This document shows positions 51,560 to 60,415 of a DNA stretch of 64,000 nucleotides, one piece after another; within the stretch, counting starts at the first letter, position 1, and every line of letters begins with the position of its first letter. The stretch lies in NCBI RefSeq assembly GCF_030372275.1, contig NZ_JAUDDJ010000003.1. The stretch is one strand, 5' to 3'. The translations under genes and the position numbers were made by a program. The notes under the pieces were generated by a model. That model did not search any database and had not been told where the DNA came from. It saw only the letters and a list, made by a program, of their open reading frames with translations. Source of the DNA: Lawsonibacter sp900766145 (GTDB lineage Bacteria; Bacillota; Clostridia; Oscillospirales; Oscillospiraceae).

Positions 51560-53306
51560 GTACAAGGTGAATGGCTCCATAGGAGCCGAAGAGGGTGGCC
51601 TGGGCCACGAGGTATTGAAGAAGAATCGGAATTTCTATATCGGCGTTGCGGGGACCGTGTTGGAGGGCATGCTCTCCGGCAGCCTCTTCATGCTGCTCTA
51701 TGCGGTGATGCAGTTCCTGTGGGCCGGTCGGTTCGACATGAACCAGGCCCTGGTGCTGACCGGGGTGATTGCCGGGATCTTCCTGCTCCGTATCCTGATT
51801 TACAGTTATGGCTATACCAAGGCCCAAATCGGCGGTGCGGAGGTCAGCCGGAACATCCGCCTCTTCATGGGGGACCATCTCAAGCGCATCCCGTTATCCC
51901 GGTTTACCCAGGGGCAGACCGGCGACTACATCAACACCATCACCAGCGACGTCAATAACTATGAAAAGATTTTGACCCATAAGATCGGGGACCTGGCGAA
52001 GAGCTTCGCCCTTTCCCTCATGCTGATCGTGTTTGTCATGACTGTCTACGTCCCCGCCGGGCTGATCCTGCTGGCGGCGGATCTGCTGCTGATCCCCGGG
52101 CTGTGGCTTTCCTTCCGCATGGTGCGGAAATACGGCCGGGAGAAGAACGACATCTGCGCGGAGAACGTCAGCAGCATCGTGGAGTATGTATCCGGCATCC
52201 AGACCTTCCGGGCCTACGGCGTGGGCGGCCTGAAGAACAAAACCGTCATTGACGCCATGCGGGAATTCTGCCGCATCAGTTATGTGTATGAGGCCAAGGT
52301 GCTCCCGGTGGGGGCAGGGCTGAGTATCCTGACTTGGTTGGCCTGCCCGCTGGTCATCTGGACAGCGTACGCACCCTGGGCGACGGGGGCGCTGGATACC
52401 GTGTCCTACCTGCTGATCTGTATGCTGCCCCTGTTCTGCGCGAAGCTGGCCAACACCATTTTTGTGGATCTCACCAGTTATAAAAACCTGATGATCTCCA
52501 AAAACAAAATCCTGGGCGTCATGGAAGAGCCAGAGGAGAGCGGCAGTATGGAGCCGTTCCAGACGGATACCCATGAGATCACCTTTGACCATGTGGATTT
52601 TGCGTATGTCCCCGGAGAGCCTGTGCTGAAGCAGGCCACCTTTACGGTGCCAGACCAGAAGCTCACCGCCATCGTGGGGGACTCAGGTTCCGGCAAGTCC
52701 ACCATCCTGAACCTGATTGCCAAATACTATGAACCCACCGGCGGCACCATTGCTATCGGCGGCAGGCCAACGGACCATGTAGCGGCGGAGCGGGTGCTGG
52801 AGCAGATCTCCATGGTGGATCAGGATGTGTTCCTCTTTGACGACACCATCCGGGACAATATTCGGCACGCACGCCCTGATGCCACCGATGGGGAAATCGA
52901 GGCGGCTTGCCGGGAGGCCAACTGCGACGGCTTTATCCGCAGCATGGAGAAGGGCTATGATACCCCCACAGGGGAGAATGGCAATCTGCTCTCCGGCGGT
53001 GAGCGCCAGCGCATCTCCATTGCCCGGGCCATTTTGAAGAACAGTCCCATTCTGCTGCTGGACGAGGCCACGGCGTCCCTGGACATCGAGAACGAGCTGG
53101 CGGTGAAACAGGCCATTGCCAATCTGCTCAAGGAGAAAAAGACCGTGGTGATGATTGCCCATACCCTGTCCATTGTCAAGAATGCGGACCAGATCCTGGT
53201 GGTAGCAGACGGGAAGATCGCAGAGGCCGGTACCCATGAGGAGCTGCTGGCCAAGAACGGGAAGTACGCGGCCATGTGGCAGGCAGAGCAAAAAATATCC
53301 GCCTGA
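51552..53306 (+). CDS. Exporter-fold ABC transporter subunit, partner of 49751
   Basis: A 584-residue half-transporter from the ATG at 51552, overlapping the upstream stop. Residues 3-18 (EYKVNGSIGAEEGGLGHE) come from the palindromic element. Six helices to about 310 are followed by Walker A GDSGSGKSTILN, signature LSGGERQRIS and Walker B LLLDEATASLDIENE. It forms a heterodimer with the previous gene product. Metallophore transport is inferred from the operon (ECF system, DtxR-like regulator, divergent AraC). Confidence 0.85.
   Translation: MREYKVNGSIGAEEGGLGHEVLKKNRNFYIGVAGTVLEGMLSGSLFMLLYAVMQFLWAGRFDMNQALVLTGVIAGIFLLRILIYSYGYTKAQIGGAEVSRNIRLFMGDHLKRIPLSRFTQGQTGDYINTITSDVNNYEKILTHKIGDLAKSFALSLMLIVFVMTVYVPAGLILLAADLLLIPGLWLSFRMVRKYGREKNDICAENVSSIVEYVSGIQTFRAYGVGGLKNKTVIDAMREFCRISYVYEAKVLPVGAGLSILTWLACPLVIWTAYAPWATGALDTVSYLLICMLPLFCAKLANTIFVDLTSYKNLMISKNKILGVMEEPEESGSMEPFQTDTHEITFDHVDFAYVPGEPVLKQATFTVPDQKLTAIVGDSGSGKSTILNLIAKYYEPTGGTIAIGGRPTDHVAAERVLEQISMVDQDVFLFDDTIRDNIRHARPDATDGEIEAACREANCDGFIRSMEKGYDTPTGENGNLLSGGERQRISIARAILKNSPILLLDEATASLDIENELAVKQAIANLLKEKKTVVMIAHTLSIVKNADQILVVADGKIAEAGTHEELLAKNGKYAAMWQAEQKISA
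51561..51610 (+). repeat. In-frame palindromic element, copy 2
   Basis: The hairpins are GGCTCC-ATA-GGAGCC and GTGGCC-TG-GGCCAC (51595-51608). Compared with copy 1, the second hairpin differs by one base pair changed on both sides (C-G to T-A), preserving pairing. Confidence 0.75.
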
Positions 53307-53318
53307 GGGGAGGACGCC

Positions 53319-53687
53319 ATGAAACTCCACGCATCTGGAGAGGATTACCTGGAGGCCATTCTGGTGCTCCAAAGGCAGAAAGGCATGGTGCGCTCTGTAG
53401 ATGTGGCCCGGCACCTGGAGGTCACAAAGCCCAGCGTCTGCAATGCGGTGGCGACCCTGCGGGACGGAGGCTTTCTCACGATGGACGAGGGCTATTTTCT
53501 GCATCTCACCGATGTAGGGCGAGAAGTGGCGGAGCAGATCTATGAAAAGCATCGGTTCTTTACCGACCGGCTGATTGCCGCTGGCGTGGACCCGGCAACA
53601 GCTGAACGGGACGCCTGCCGGATCGAGCACGTCATCAGTGATGAAAGTTTCGAGAGGCTGAAAGCTGCCGCGAAACCAGAATCGTAA
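53319..53687 (+). CDS. DtxR-family metal-dependent regulator
   Basis: A 122-residue regulator comprising the winged helix (residues 1-65: GEDYLEAILVL, VTKPSVCNAVATL) and the dimerisation/metal domain, without the SH3-like third domain. Metal ligands typical of DtxR are in place: His78, Cys100, Glu103 and His104 in DACRIEHVISDE, which is very close to DtxR itself. Cys at the primary site points to iron rather than the manganese-type Glu of MntR. It is last in the ECF/ABC operon. It is the obvious candidate to bind the GTTAG-N6-CTAAC boxes and would then repress its own operon. Confidence 0.85.
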   Translation: MKLHASGEDYLEAILVLQRQKGMVRSVDVARHLEVTKPSVCNAVATLRDGGFLTMDEGYFLHLTDVGREVAEQIYEKHRFFTDRLIAAGVDPATAERDACRIEHVISDESFERLKAAAKPES

Positions 53688-53694
53688 GCACAGC

Positions 53695-53730
53695 AAAGGG
53701 AGGAGGCCGTGCAGGCGGCCGCCTCCCTTT
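53695..53730 (+). terminator. Terminator of the ECF/ABC/DtxR operon
   Basis: A 15-bp stem (53695-53709 with 53716-53730, one mismatch) ends in TTT and encloses a short TGCAGG loop. Confidence 0.8.
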
Positions 53731-53748
53731 GCCATTGGGGGTGAAATC

Positions 53749-54198
53749 GTGGATGAAATCATCATTATCCGGGCCGCCGACCCGGACGGCATCGTGTTCA
53801 AGGCCGTCATGGACGTGCTGAATGGCAAAAGGGCGGAGGTGGTCAGCATCGCTGCCCCGGTCGCCCCCGTGCTGCGTATCAGAGAGCTGGAGATCTATCA
53901 CAAGCACCGGCGCGTGTTCATGGCAGGCAAGGAAGTACACCTCAACCATGGAGAATACACCATGCTTTACTGTATGGCCAATCGACCTGGGCAGGTACTC
54001 TCCAAAGCGCAGCTCTATGAGGCCGCTTGGGGCGAGGAATATCTGCACGGGACGAACTCTGTGGAGAATACCATCTGGCGGCTGCGGAGAAAGCTGGAGG
54101 AGGAACCCAGGCATCCTGCATACATCAAGACGGTGGTGGGGATGGGCTATAAAATAGACATTGATGGCGAAGAGCAGGAAATTAAAAATGGAATATAG
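53749..54198 (+). CDS. Receiver-less winged-helix regulator, copy 3
   Basis: A 149-residue protein starting at GTG 53749 with GGGGGTG upstream. The sequence follows copies 1 and 2 (DEIIIIRAADPDGIVF; NSVENTIWRLRRKLEEEP; HPAYIKTVVGMGYK) but is more diverged. Again there is an N-terminal 45-residue domain without a phospho-acceptor and a complete OmpR-type winged helix. It lies immediately downstream of the terminator ending the DtxR operon. Confidence 0.8.
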   Translation: MDEIIIIRAADPDGIVFKAVMDVLNGKRAEVVSIAAPVAPVLRIRELEIYHKHRRVFMAGKEVHLNHGEYTMLYCMANRPGQVLSKAQLYEAAWGEEYLHGTNSVENTIWRLRRKLEEEPRHPAYIKTVVGMGYKIDIDGEEQEIKNGI

Positions 54199-54204
54199 CA
54201 GATA

Positions 54205-54275
54205 GCTGAGGCAGAGGCTGAAGGATGTTCCGGTCATCCGGCTTATGTGAAAACAGCGGCTCGCGTCACAATAAC
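54205..54275 (+). pseudogene. Fourth winged-helix remnant (3' end only)
   Basis: The frame after copy 3 reads about 20 codons, AEAEAEGCSGHPAYVKTAAR. This aligns with the C-terminal RRKLEEEPRHPAYIKTVVG of copies 1-3, with no start or body. It looks like the scar of a further copy. The match is short, so chance resemblance is not excluded. Confidence 0.45.
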
Positions 54276-54278
54276 TGG

Positions 54279-54325
54279 ATCAGCGCCAGGCTGCGCAAGA
54301 CTGTTGCAGCCTGGCGCTGATTTTT
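54279..54325 (+). terminator. Strong terminator, convergent junction
   Basis: A perfect 16-bp stem (54279-54294 with 54306-54321) is followed by TTTTT. It ends plus-strand transcription facing the minus-strand ABC operon. Confidence 0.9.
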
Positions 54326-54334
54326 CATAAAGAT

Positions 54335-56065
54335 TTACAGCGACCACTTGCCGGCCTCGGCCCTTTGAGTTACAAAGTTCCGGTAGATGCCCTCCTGGCC
54401 GATCAGCTCCCCGTGCGTGCCTCGCTGGACGATGCGGCCCTGATCCAGCACCAGGATCTGGTCGGCGCTGCGGACGGTTTTCAGCCGGTGGGCGATCATC
54501 AGCACGGTCTTCTCCCGGGTCAAAGCCTCCATGGCCTTTTGAAGCTGGTCCTCGTTCTCCGGGTCCACGTTGGCGGTGGCCTCGTCGAAGATGACGATGG
54601 GAGCATCCTTCAGCAGACACCGGGCAATGGAGATCCGCTGCTTCTCACCACCAGACAGGGTAGCCCCGCTCTCACCGATGACCGTGTCATACCCTTCCGG
54701 CAGGGCGGAGATGAAGTCATGGCAGCAGGCCTTCTTTGCCGCATCCATCACCTGCTCGTGGGTAGCATTGGGACAGCCGAACTTGATGTTATTCTCAATG
54801 GTGTCGTGGAAGAGATACACTCGCTGGAACACCATGCTCACCTGATCCATCAGGGATTCTAACGTGTATTCCCGCACATCCCGGCCGCCGATGGCGACCC
54901 GGCCGCCCTCCACGTCCCAGAACCGGGCGATCAGGTTGCAGAGGGTGGTCTTGCCGGAGCCGGAGGGCCCAACGATGGCGGTGGTGGTTCTGTCCGGGAT
55001 AGTGAGGGACACGTCCTTCAGAATGGGCCGGCTGCCGTAGGAGAAATCCACATGGTCGAATACAATGTCGTGGGCTTCCGGGTGAAGTTGCGCACCATCC
55101 TGATCCATCTCCGGGATCCCGTCCACCTGGTTGGCGTGGTCGATGGAACTGCCCACCAGCCGCAGGGCGGACACACCGCTGCCGGCGGACTGGATCTGAG
55201 AGAAGATCAGGAAGGAGATGATCACCGCCATCAGAGCGTTGGCCAGAGACAGACTTCCGTTCAGGTACAGCCACACGGCGGCAGCCAAAATCACCACACT
55301 GAACAGGTGGAGGGCCATCTCCTGGGCCCAGATGTAGGGGGTGAACAGCTTTTCCACCGCCAGATTGTTCTCCCGGCTGTCCTCCAGGGCGTGACGGATC
55401 CGTTTGTCCCCCTTGCCGGTGAGGTTGAAGGACTTGATGACGCTCATGCCCTGGAGCTGCTCCAGAACCGCCTCTACCAGCCGGGCCTCATCCCGCTGCC
55501 GCTTGGGCGCGATTTTGGCGGACTGTTTCTCCATGCGGGAGAGGAGCAGCAGGTACAGCGCCATCCCGGCCAGGGCCAGCAGGCCGATGCGCCAGTCCCA
55601 GAACAGGACACACAGCAGCATGACGGCGGAGTTGATGAGCCCGCCCAGGATGGTGACCAGCACCATGGCCCCGGCGCTCTCCACCTCGTCCAGGACGGTG
55701 GTGGCGATGCCGGTGAGTTCCCCCAGGCTTTGGTCGTTGAAATAGCCCATAGGGATGCGCTTGAGCTTATCGCCCATGCTTAGGCGCTTGTTGGCCGCCA
55801 TGAAATACCCGGCGTGGGTCTGCTGGAGCTGACTGAACCGATTCATGATCGCCCGCCCCAGAATACTGACCAGCAGCAAGGCCAGGGCCTCCCAGGCCGG
55901 GGCGGCAGAAGTGGAACCGTCCACCAGAGCCAGGACCACCACATAGATGGCTCCTATCTGGAACATGTGGAAGATGGCATAAAAGAACCCCAGTACCATA
56001 GACTTGCGGATATTGCCCTGCTCTTCACCGGCAAAGCGCCAGATCTTTCTCAAAACCTCGATCAT
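54335..56065 (-). CDS. Exporter-fold ABC transporter subunit (pair 2, second gene)
   Basis: A 576-residue half-transporter starting at the ATG at 56065 (GGAGGGAG), overlapping its partner's stop by ATGA. It has six helices to about 310, Walker A GPSGSGKTTL, signature LSGGEKQRIS and Walker B VIFDEATANVDPENE. It forms a heterodimer with the product of 56062-57804. The DPENE D-loop and overall layout match IrtB/YbtQ-type proteins. It is downstream of metal box B and a TetR gene. Confidence 0.85.
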   Translation of the reverse strand: MIEVLRKIWRFAGEEQGNIRKSMVLGFFYAIFHMFQIGAIYVVVLALVDGSTSAAPAWEALALLLVSILGRAIMNRFSQLQQTHAGYFMAANKRLSMGDKLKRIPMGYFNDQSLGELTGIATTVLDEVESAGAMVLVTILGGLINSAVMLLCVLFWDWRIGLLALAGMALYLLLLSRMEKQSAKIAPKRQRDEARLVEAVLEQLQGMSVIKSFNLTGKGDKRIRHALEDSRENNLAVEKLFTPYIWAQEMALHLFSVVILAAAVWLYLNGSLSLANALMAVIISFLIFSQIQSAGSGVSALRLVGSSIDHANQVDGIPEMDQDGAQLHPEAHDIVFDHVDFSYGSRPILKDVSLTIPDRTTTAIVGPSGSGKTTLCNLIARFWDVEGGRVAIGGRDVREYTLESLMDQVSMVFQRVYLFHDTIENNIKFGCPNATHEQVMDAAKKACCHDFISALPEGYDTVIGESGATLSGGEKQRISIARCLLKDAPIVIFDEATANVDPENEDQLQKAMEALTREKTVLMIAHRLKTVRSADQILVLDQGRIVQRGTHGELIGQEGIYRNFVTQRAEAGKWSL

Positions 56066-57804
56066 GCCTGCTCTCCCTCCTTTACACCCATGTGAGCCTG
56101 CCACATCTCACGATAGAGGGGGCAGGTTTCCAAAAGTTTCTCATGCTTGCCGTTGGCCTCGATGCGTCCGCCGTTCACCACCACGATCTGGTCCGCGCCG
56201 GTGATGGTGCTCAGGCGGTGGGCAATGACCAGCACAGTCCTGCCCGCCACCAACTGGCCCACTGCACGCTGGACCAGGGCCTCGTTTTCCGGGTCGATGT
56301 AGGCGGTGGCCTCGTCCAGCACCACGATGGGAGCGTCCTTCAGCATAGCCCGGGCGATGGCTATGCGCTGCCGCTCGCCGCCAGAGAGGTGGGCGCCGCC
56401 TCCGCCCACGATGGTGTCATAGCCCTGTTCCAGGGCCCGAATGAAATCGTCGCACCCGGCGGCCTTCGCCACAGCCTCCACCTCCTGGTCGGCGGCATTG
56501 GGGCGGCCCATGCGGATGTTCTCCCGGACGCTCTCGTCAAAGAGGTAGTTGTCCTGGGACACAAAGGCCACCTGGTCATAGAGCTGGGGCAGCGGGATTT
56601 TCTTCAGATCCTGCCCGCCCAGGGTGATGGTACCGGCGGACACATCCCAGAACCCGGCGATTAGCTTGGCGATGGTGGACTTGCCGGAGCCGGAAGGGCC
56701 CACAAAGGCGGTCATGGTGCCGGAAGGGATGGTGAGGGACACATCGTGGAGGACCTCCTTGTCCGCGTGATAGCCAAAGGACACATGGGAGAGCCGAATT
56801 TCCCGCCCCTGAAACTGCACCGGGGCGTTCCCGTGGTCCTGCTCCTGGCCGTTCAAAATCTCGTCCACTGAGCCCACGATGGTGCCTACCTTAGCCAGAC
56901 TATCCACAAAGTCCATGGCGGAGAGCAGCGGCCCGGCGATGCCCAGGGACAGCACGATGGTGGTGATGAAGGTCTCCACCGGCAGGCTCCCGCCGGCATA
57001 CAGGAGCCAGCCCACCGGCAGAATGGTGATCATGGTGGTGGGGGAGATGGCCTTGGACAGGGAGATGGGTAGCTGGCAGCTCTTCATCCAGTGGTAGAAG
57101 TAGGAGGCGTTGGCCTTTACGCTGTCGGAAAAACGGGCGTAGGACTGCTTCCCCTGATTGAAGGCCTTGATGACCTCAATGCCGCCGATGTACTCCACGA
57201 TGGCGCTGTTCATGGCCTGGGTGGTCTTGACGGAGCCCTCGTACTGCTTGCCGTAGTTGGCCATTACCGCCATCATGAAGGCCATGCCCACCGGGATGGA
57301 CACCAGGCTCAGCAGGGCCATCCTCCAGTCCAATATGAACAGGTAGACGAGGATGCACACCGGCCCAAGCACGTTGGCGGTCATCTCCGGCAATAGATGG
57401 GCCAGGGGCCGCTCCATGCTCTCCACCTGGTCAACGATGACCTGCTTCATCTGGCCGCTGGAGGTATCCAGGATGGTGCCGAGAGGCATTCTGGGGAGTT
57501 TCTCCAAAATCTTCTCCCGGATGGACTTCAGAATGGAGAAGGTAGCCTTGTGGGAGATGGACAGGGCCAGGGAATACAGGCTGGCCCGCAGTAGGAACCC
57601 TGCCAGGGCCACGGCGCACCAGGTCAGGTAGAACGAGAATTCCTGTCTGCCGGACAGCAGGCCGAGAATGATCTGGGCGGCGGCGAAGTAAGGAGCCATG
57701 CCGCACAGCACCCCCGCCACGGCGGACAGAATCGCCCGGATCAAACTGCCATGCTGTGCCGCCCCCAGCTCCCACAGCCGGAGCATGGGACTTTGTTGGT
57801 TCAT
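56062..57804 (-). CDS. Exporter-fold ABC transporter subunit (pair 2, first gene)
   Basis: A 580-residue half-transporter with Walker A GPSGSGKSTIAK, signature LSGGERQRIA and Walker B VVLDEATAYIDPENE, plus six helices to about 310 (EYIGGIEVIKAFN in the cytoplasmic loop). The start at 57804 follows AGGAGG, and box B lies 21 bases upstream of the start codon, where a repressor would block transcription. Siderophore- or metallophore-type transport is inferred from the box and relatives, not proven. Confidence 0.85.
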   Translation of the reverse strand: MNQQSPMLRLWELGAAQHGSLIRAILSAVAGVLCGMAPYFAAAQIILGLLSGRQEFSFYLTWCAVALAGFLLRASLYSLALSISHKATFSILKSIREKILEKLPRMPLGTILDTSSGQMKQVIVDQVESMERPLAHLLPEMTANVLGPVCILVYLFILDWRMALLSLVSIPVGMAFMMAVMANYGKQYEGSVKTTQAMNSAIVEYIGGIEVIKAFNQGKQSYARFSDSVKANASYFYHWMKSCQLPISLSKAISPTTMITILPVGWLLYAGGSLPVETFITTIVLSLGIAGPLLSAMDFVDSLAKVGTIVGSVDEILNGQEQDHGNAPVQFQGREIRLSHVSFGYHADKEVLHDVSLTIPSGTMTAFVGPSGSGKSTIAKLIAGFWDVSAGTITLGGQDLKKIPLPQLYDQVAFVSQDNYLFDESVRENIRMGRPNAADQEVEAVAKAAGCDDFIRALEQGYDTIVGGGGAHLSGGERQRIAIARAMLKDAPIVVLDEATAYIDPENEALVQRAVGQLVAGRTVLVIAHRLSTITGADQIVVVNGGRIEANGKHEKLLETCPLYREMWQAHMGVKEGEQA

Positions 57805-57824
57805 CGTGAATTCCTCCTTATTTT

Positions 57825-57840
57825 GTTAGTTATTGCTAAC
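57825..57840 (-). promoter_or_regulatory. Metal-box palindrome B, upstream of ABC pair 2
   Basis: Read on the minus strand the site is GTTAGCAATAACTAAC, one base different from box D (GTTAGCAATATCTAAC). It sits between the TetR terminator and the ABC start. Confidence 0.8.
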
Positions 57841-57852
57841 TTGTTGTGAAAT

Positions 57853-57884
57853 CAAAAGGCTGCACCCAGAAGGGGGGACAGCCT
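57853..57884 (-). terminator. Terminator of the first TetR gene
   Basis: On the minus strand AGGCTG and CAGCCT (57879-57884 with 57857-57862), with an inner CCC/GGG pairing, are followed by TTTTGA. Confidence 0.65.
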
Positions 57885-57891
57885 GCTTGAT

Positions 57892-58515
57892 TCAGGGCTG
57901 GGGATCGAACACAGTGCCGAAGCCCGCCATGTGGTAGTCGTTGAGCATCTTCACATAGCGATGGGCGGCGGCCCGGTCCATGTTGTGGCGCACCACCTCG
58001 AACATGCCGTTGAAATAGGCGGTGACGATGATGTGGATGAACTCCTCCGTCACCTGGCCGGACTTCACGCTCTCACAGCCGATGACCTCCATGTACCGGT
58101 AGGTATACTCCACCTCAATGTCCACCAGTTCGTCCAGGAAACAGGCAAACCGGGTGCCGTGGGCCCCGTCCAGCAGGAGGCGGAATACGTCGAAGTGGTC
58201 ATAGATGTAGTCCAGCAGGTCCATCTGGTGGCGGGCGGTGTACTGGCCCATCTCCGCCCGCTGGGTCTCGTCATCCAACTGGTGGAAACTCTCCTGAATC
58301 TCCCGGAACATGGCCCGGAACTCGTCCACCACCGGCTCCACAAGGCAGCGGAACAGGCCCTCTTTATCCCCAAAGCGGGTGTAGATGGACCCGGTGCTGG
58401 TGCCCGCCTCCTGGGCAATGGTCCGCAGGGATGCGTCCAGAAACCCCTTGGATAAGAACTCCTCTTTGGCACACTCCAACACCCGGTCATAGACGCCGGG
58501 TTTCTGCTTTGCCAT
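57892..58515 (-). CDS. TetR-family regulator of ABC pair 2
   Basis: A 207-residue regulator; the ATG at 58515 after AAGGTGAC is used, not the longer frame. The helix-turn-helix is at residues 10-55 (FLDASLRTIAQEAGTSTGSIYTRF). A larger ligand-binding domain follows (CFLDELVDIEVEYTYRY; YFNGMFEVVRHNMDRA). It lies immediately upstream of ABC pair 2 on the same strand and is followed by a terminator. The operator is probably the repeat region at 58535-58576, implying autoregulation. Confidence 0.9.
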   Translation of the reverse strand: MAKQKPGVYDRVLECAKEEFLSKGFLDASLRTIAQEAGTSTGSIYTRFGDKEGLFRCLVEPVVDEFRAMFREIQESFHQLDDETQRAEMGQYTARHQMDLLDYIYDHFDVFRLLLDGAHGTRFACFLDELVDIEVEYTYRYMEVIGCESVKSGQVTEEFIHIIVTAYFNGMFEVVRHNMDRAAAHRYVKMLNDYHMAGFGTVFDPQP

Positions 58516-58534
58516 ACGGTCACCTTCTTTCAAA

Positions 58535-58598
58535 CTATATTCATAACAATGTTTTATAACGATGTTTTGAATATAGCACGCGACATTCCCTTTGTCAA
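58535..58598 (-). promoter_or_regulatory. Promoter and operator region of first TetR gene
   Basis: On the minus strand, TTGACA (58593-58598), a 17-bp spacer and TATATT (58570-58575) form a consensus promoter. Downstream are two tandem 13-mers, AAAACATCGTTAT and AAAACATTGTTAT. The whole is framed by an 8-bp inverted repeat (CTATATTC at 58535, GAATATAG at 58569). Confidence 0.75.
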
Positions 58599-58610
58599 GC
58601 CCTGTGCAGG

Positions 58611-58645
58611 AAAAAAGGACGCAGTGTCCTTTCGACACTGCGTCC
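58611..58645 (-). terminator. Terminator of ABC pair 3
   Basis: On the minus strand a perfect 12-bp stem (58634-58645 with 58617-58628) is followed by TTTTTT. Confidence 0.9.
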
Positions 58646-58663
58646 CGGGAATATGTTCTTTTG

Positions 58664-60415
58664 CTATGCGCTATCTTTGCGGTTCCATCCCCGGCTCTGC
58701 TGGCGCACCGTGACGAAGTTCCGGTAAATGCCATCCTCCTCCATCAGAGACTGGTGGGTGCCCCGCTGGGCGATCTCCCCGTCCGAGATGACCAGGATCT
58801 GATCCGCGCCCCGGATGGTGTTCAGCCGGTGGGCGATGACCAGCAGAGTCTTGCCCTGCACCAGTTCCGAGATGGCCTGCTGGATGTAGCTCTCGTTGTC
58901 TGCGTCCACGCTGGCGGTTGCCTCGTCCAAGATGACAATAGGGGTGTCCTTCAGGATGCAGCGGGCGATGGAGATGCGCTGCCGCTCCCCGCCGGAGAGG
59001 CTTGCCCCGCCCTCGCCGATCACCGTGTCAAACCCATCGGGCAGAGCCATCACAAAGTCGTAGCACCGGGCCTTGCGGGCCGCCTCCAGCACTTCCTCCC
59101 GAGTGGCGTCTGGTCGGCCCATGGCGATGTTGTTGTAGATGGTGTCCTGGAAGAGATAGACCCGCTGGAACACCATGCTGATGTGGTCCATTAGGTCAGA
59201 GAGTTTCACCTCACGCACGTCCTTTCCTCGAACCAGTACCCGGCCGCCTTTCACATCCCAGAAACGGGTGAGCAGGTTGGCGATGGTGGATTTGCCCCCG
59301 CCGGAGGGTCCTACCAGGGCCAGCATCTGGTTCCGGGGCAGGGAGAAGGAGATGTCGTGGAGTACCTCTTTCTCCCCATAGGCAAAGCGCACACGCTGGA
59401 ACTCCACCTCTGGAGCCTCGCTGGCCTCCGGGATGGAGTCCCGGCCGTCATCCGGCAGCTCCGGCTCGTGAAAGACCGCCTCGATCCGGTCCATGCAGCT
59501 GTTCATGACGGTCAGCCGGGTGGCCTGGGTATACAGGGCCTTGATGGGGCCGAACAGGTCAAAGACAAAGAGCATGATGCCCACCAGATAGGGGACGCTC
59601 ATGAGTCCGGCGCTCTCCAGCGCCAGGGCAATGGCCGTGATAGCCGCAGCCCCCAGGCCGTAGGCAAGGTTCAGCCGCAGCTGCCAGGGGGAGTGGTCCT
59701 CCTCAAACTGAAGACTGGTGTCGCAGCTCCTTTGGAAGTTATCGGTCAGTTCCCGGGACTTTTCTCCCAGAAGATTGTAGGTCTTGATGATCCCGATGCC
59801 TTCCACGAAGTCCAGCACCGCCTCGGTGAGATTCTCGTTCTGCTCCTGCCGCGCCACGGAGTCCTGGAGGGCCTCACGCTTCATGCCCCGGGCAATGAGC
59901 AGCACGATGCCGATGATCGCAAGGGCTGCCAGACCGATCCAGAGGTCAAAGCAGAGCAGGAAGACCACCAGGATGGCTTGGGCAAAAATGTAGCTCATCA
60001 TGTCCGCCAGTACGGTCATGCAGTTTTCCTCAATGAACACCATGTCGGAGGAAAGGACGGAGCTGATTTTGCCAATGTTGCCCTCGGTGAAGTAGCCCAT
60101 GGGCATCCGCCGCAAGTGGGCACCCAGATCCATCCGCATGTCCGAAAATACCAGGAAACCCGCCGCGGACTGGAGCCGGTCGGCGATGTGGTGAAAGAGG
60201 ACCTGAAGCAAGACGCAGACCACCAGGGCGATGCCGTACCAGAGGCAGTCGCCGGCGGTGATGGTCCCCTCGTAAAAGCTGGAGAGCACCAGGAACGCCA
60301 GCATGATCGGCGCTTTGGCCAGCAGGGATTTCAGGAACGAAAAGACAAAGGCGATTTGGATCCGCCGCTTATACCGGCCGGAGACCGCCAGAATCCGTTT
60401 CATCAGTTGGATCAT
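58664..60415 (-). CDS. Exporter-fold ABC transporter subunit (pair 3, second gene)
   Basis: A 583-residue half-transporter from the ATG at 60415 (AGAGGAGG), overlapping its partner's stop by ATGA. It has six helices to about 310, Walker A GPSGGGKSTIAN, signature LSGGERQRIS and Walker B VILDEATASVDADNE. The D-loop differs from the DPENE of its relatives. It forms a heterodimer with the product of 60412-62160. A strong terminator follows. Confidence 0.85.
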   Translation of the reverse strand: MIQLMKRILAVSGRYKRRIQIAFVFSFLKSLLAKAPIMLAFLVLSSFYEGTITAGDCLWYGIALVVCVLLQVLFHHIADRLQSAAGFLVFSDMRMDLGAHLRRMPMGYFTEGNIGKISSVLSSDMVFIEENCMTVLADMMSYIFAQAILVVFLLCFDLWIGLAALAIIGIVLLIARGMKREALQDSVARQEQNENLTEAVLDFVEGIGIIKTYNLLGEKSRELTDNFQRSCDTSLQFEEDHSPWQLRLNLAYGLGAAAITAIALALESAGLMSVPYLVGIMLFVFDLFGPIKALYTQATRLTVMNSCMDRIEAVFHEPELPDDGRDSIPEASEAPEVEFQRVRFAYGEKEVLHDISFSLPRNQMLALVGPSGGGKSTIANLLTRFWDVKGGRVLVRGKDVREVKLSDLMDHISMVFQRVYLFQDTIYNNIAMGRPDATREEVLEAARKARCYDFVMALPDGFDTVIGEGGASLSGGERQRISIARCILKDTPIVILDEATASVDADNESYIQQAISELVQGKTLLVIAHRLNTIRGADQILVISDGEIAQRGTHQSLMEEDGIYRNFVTVRQQSRGWNRKDSA

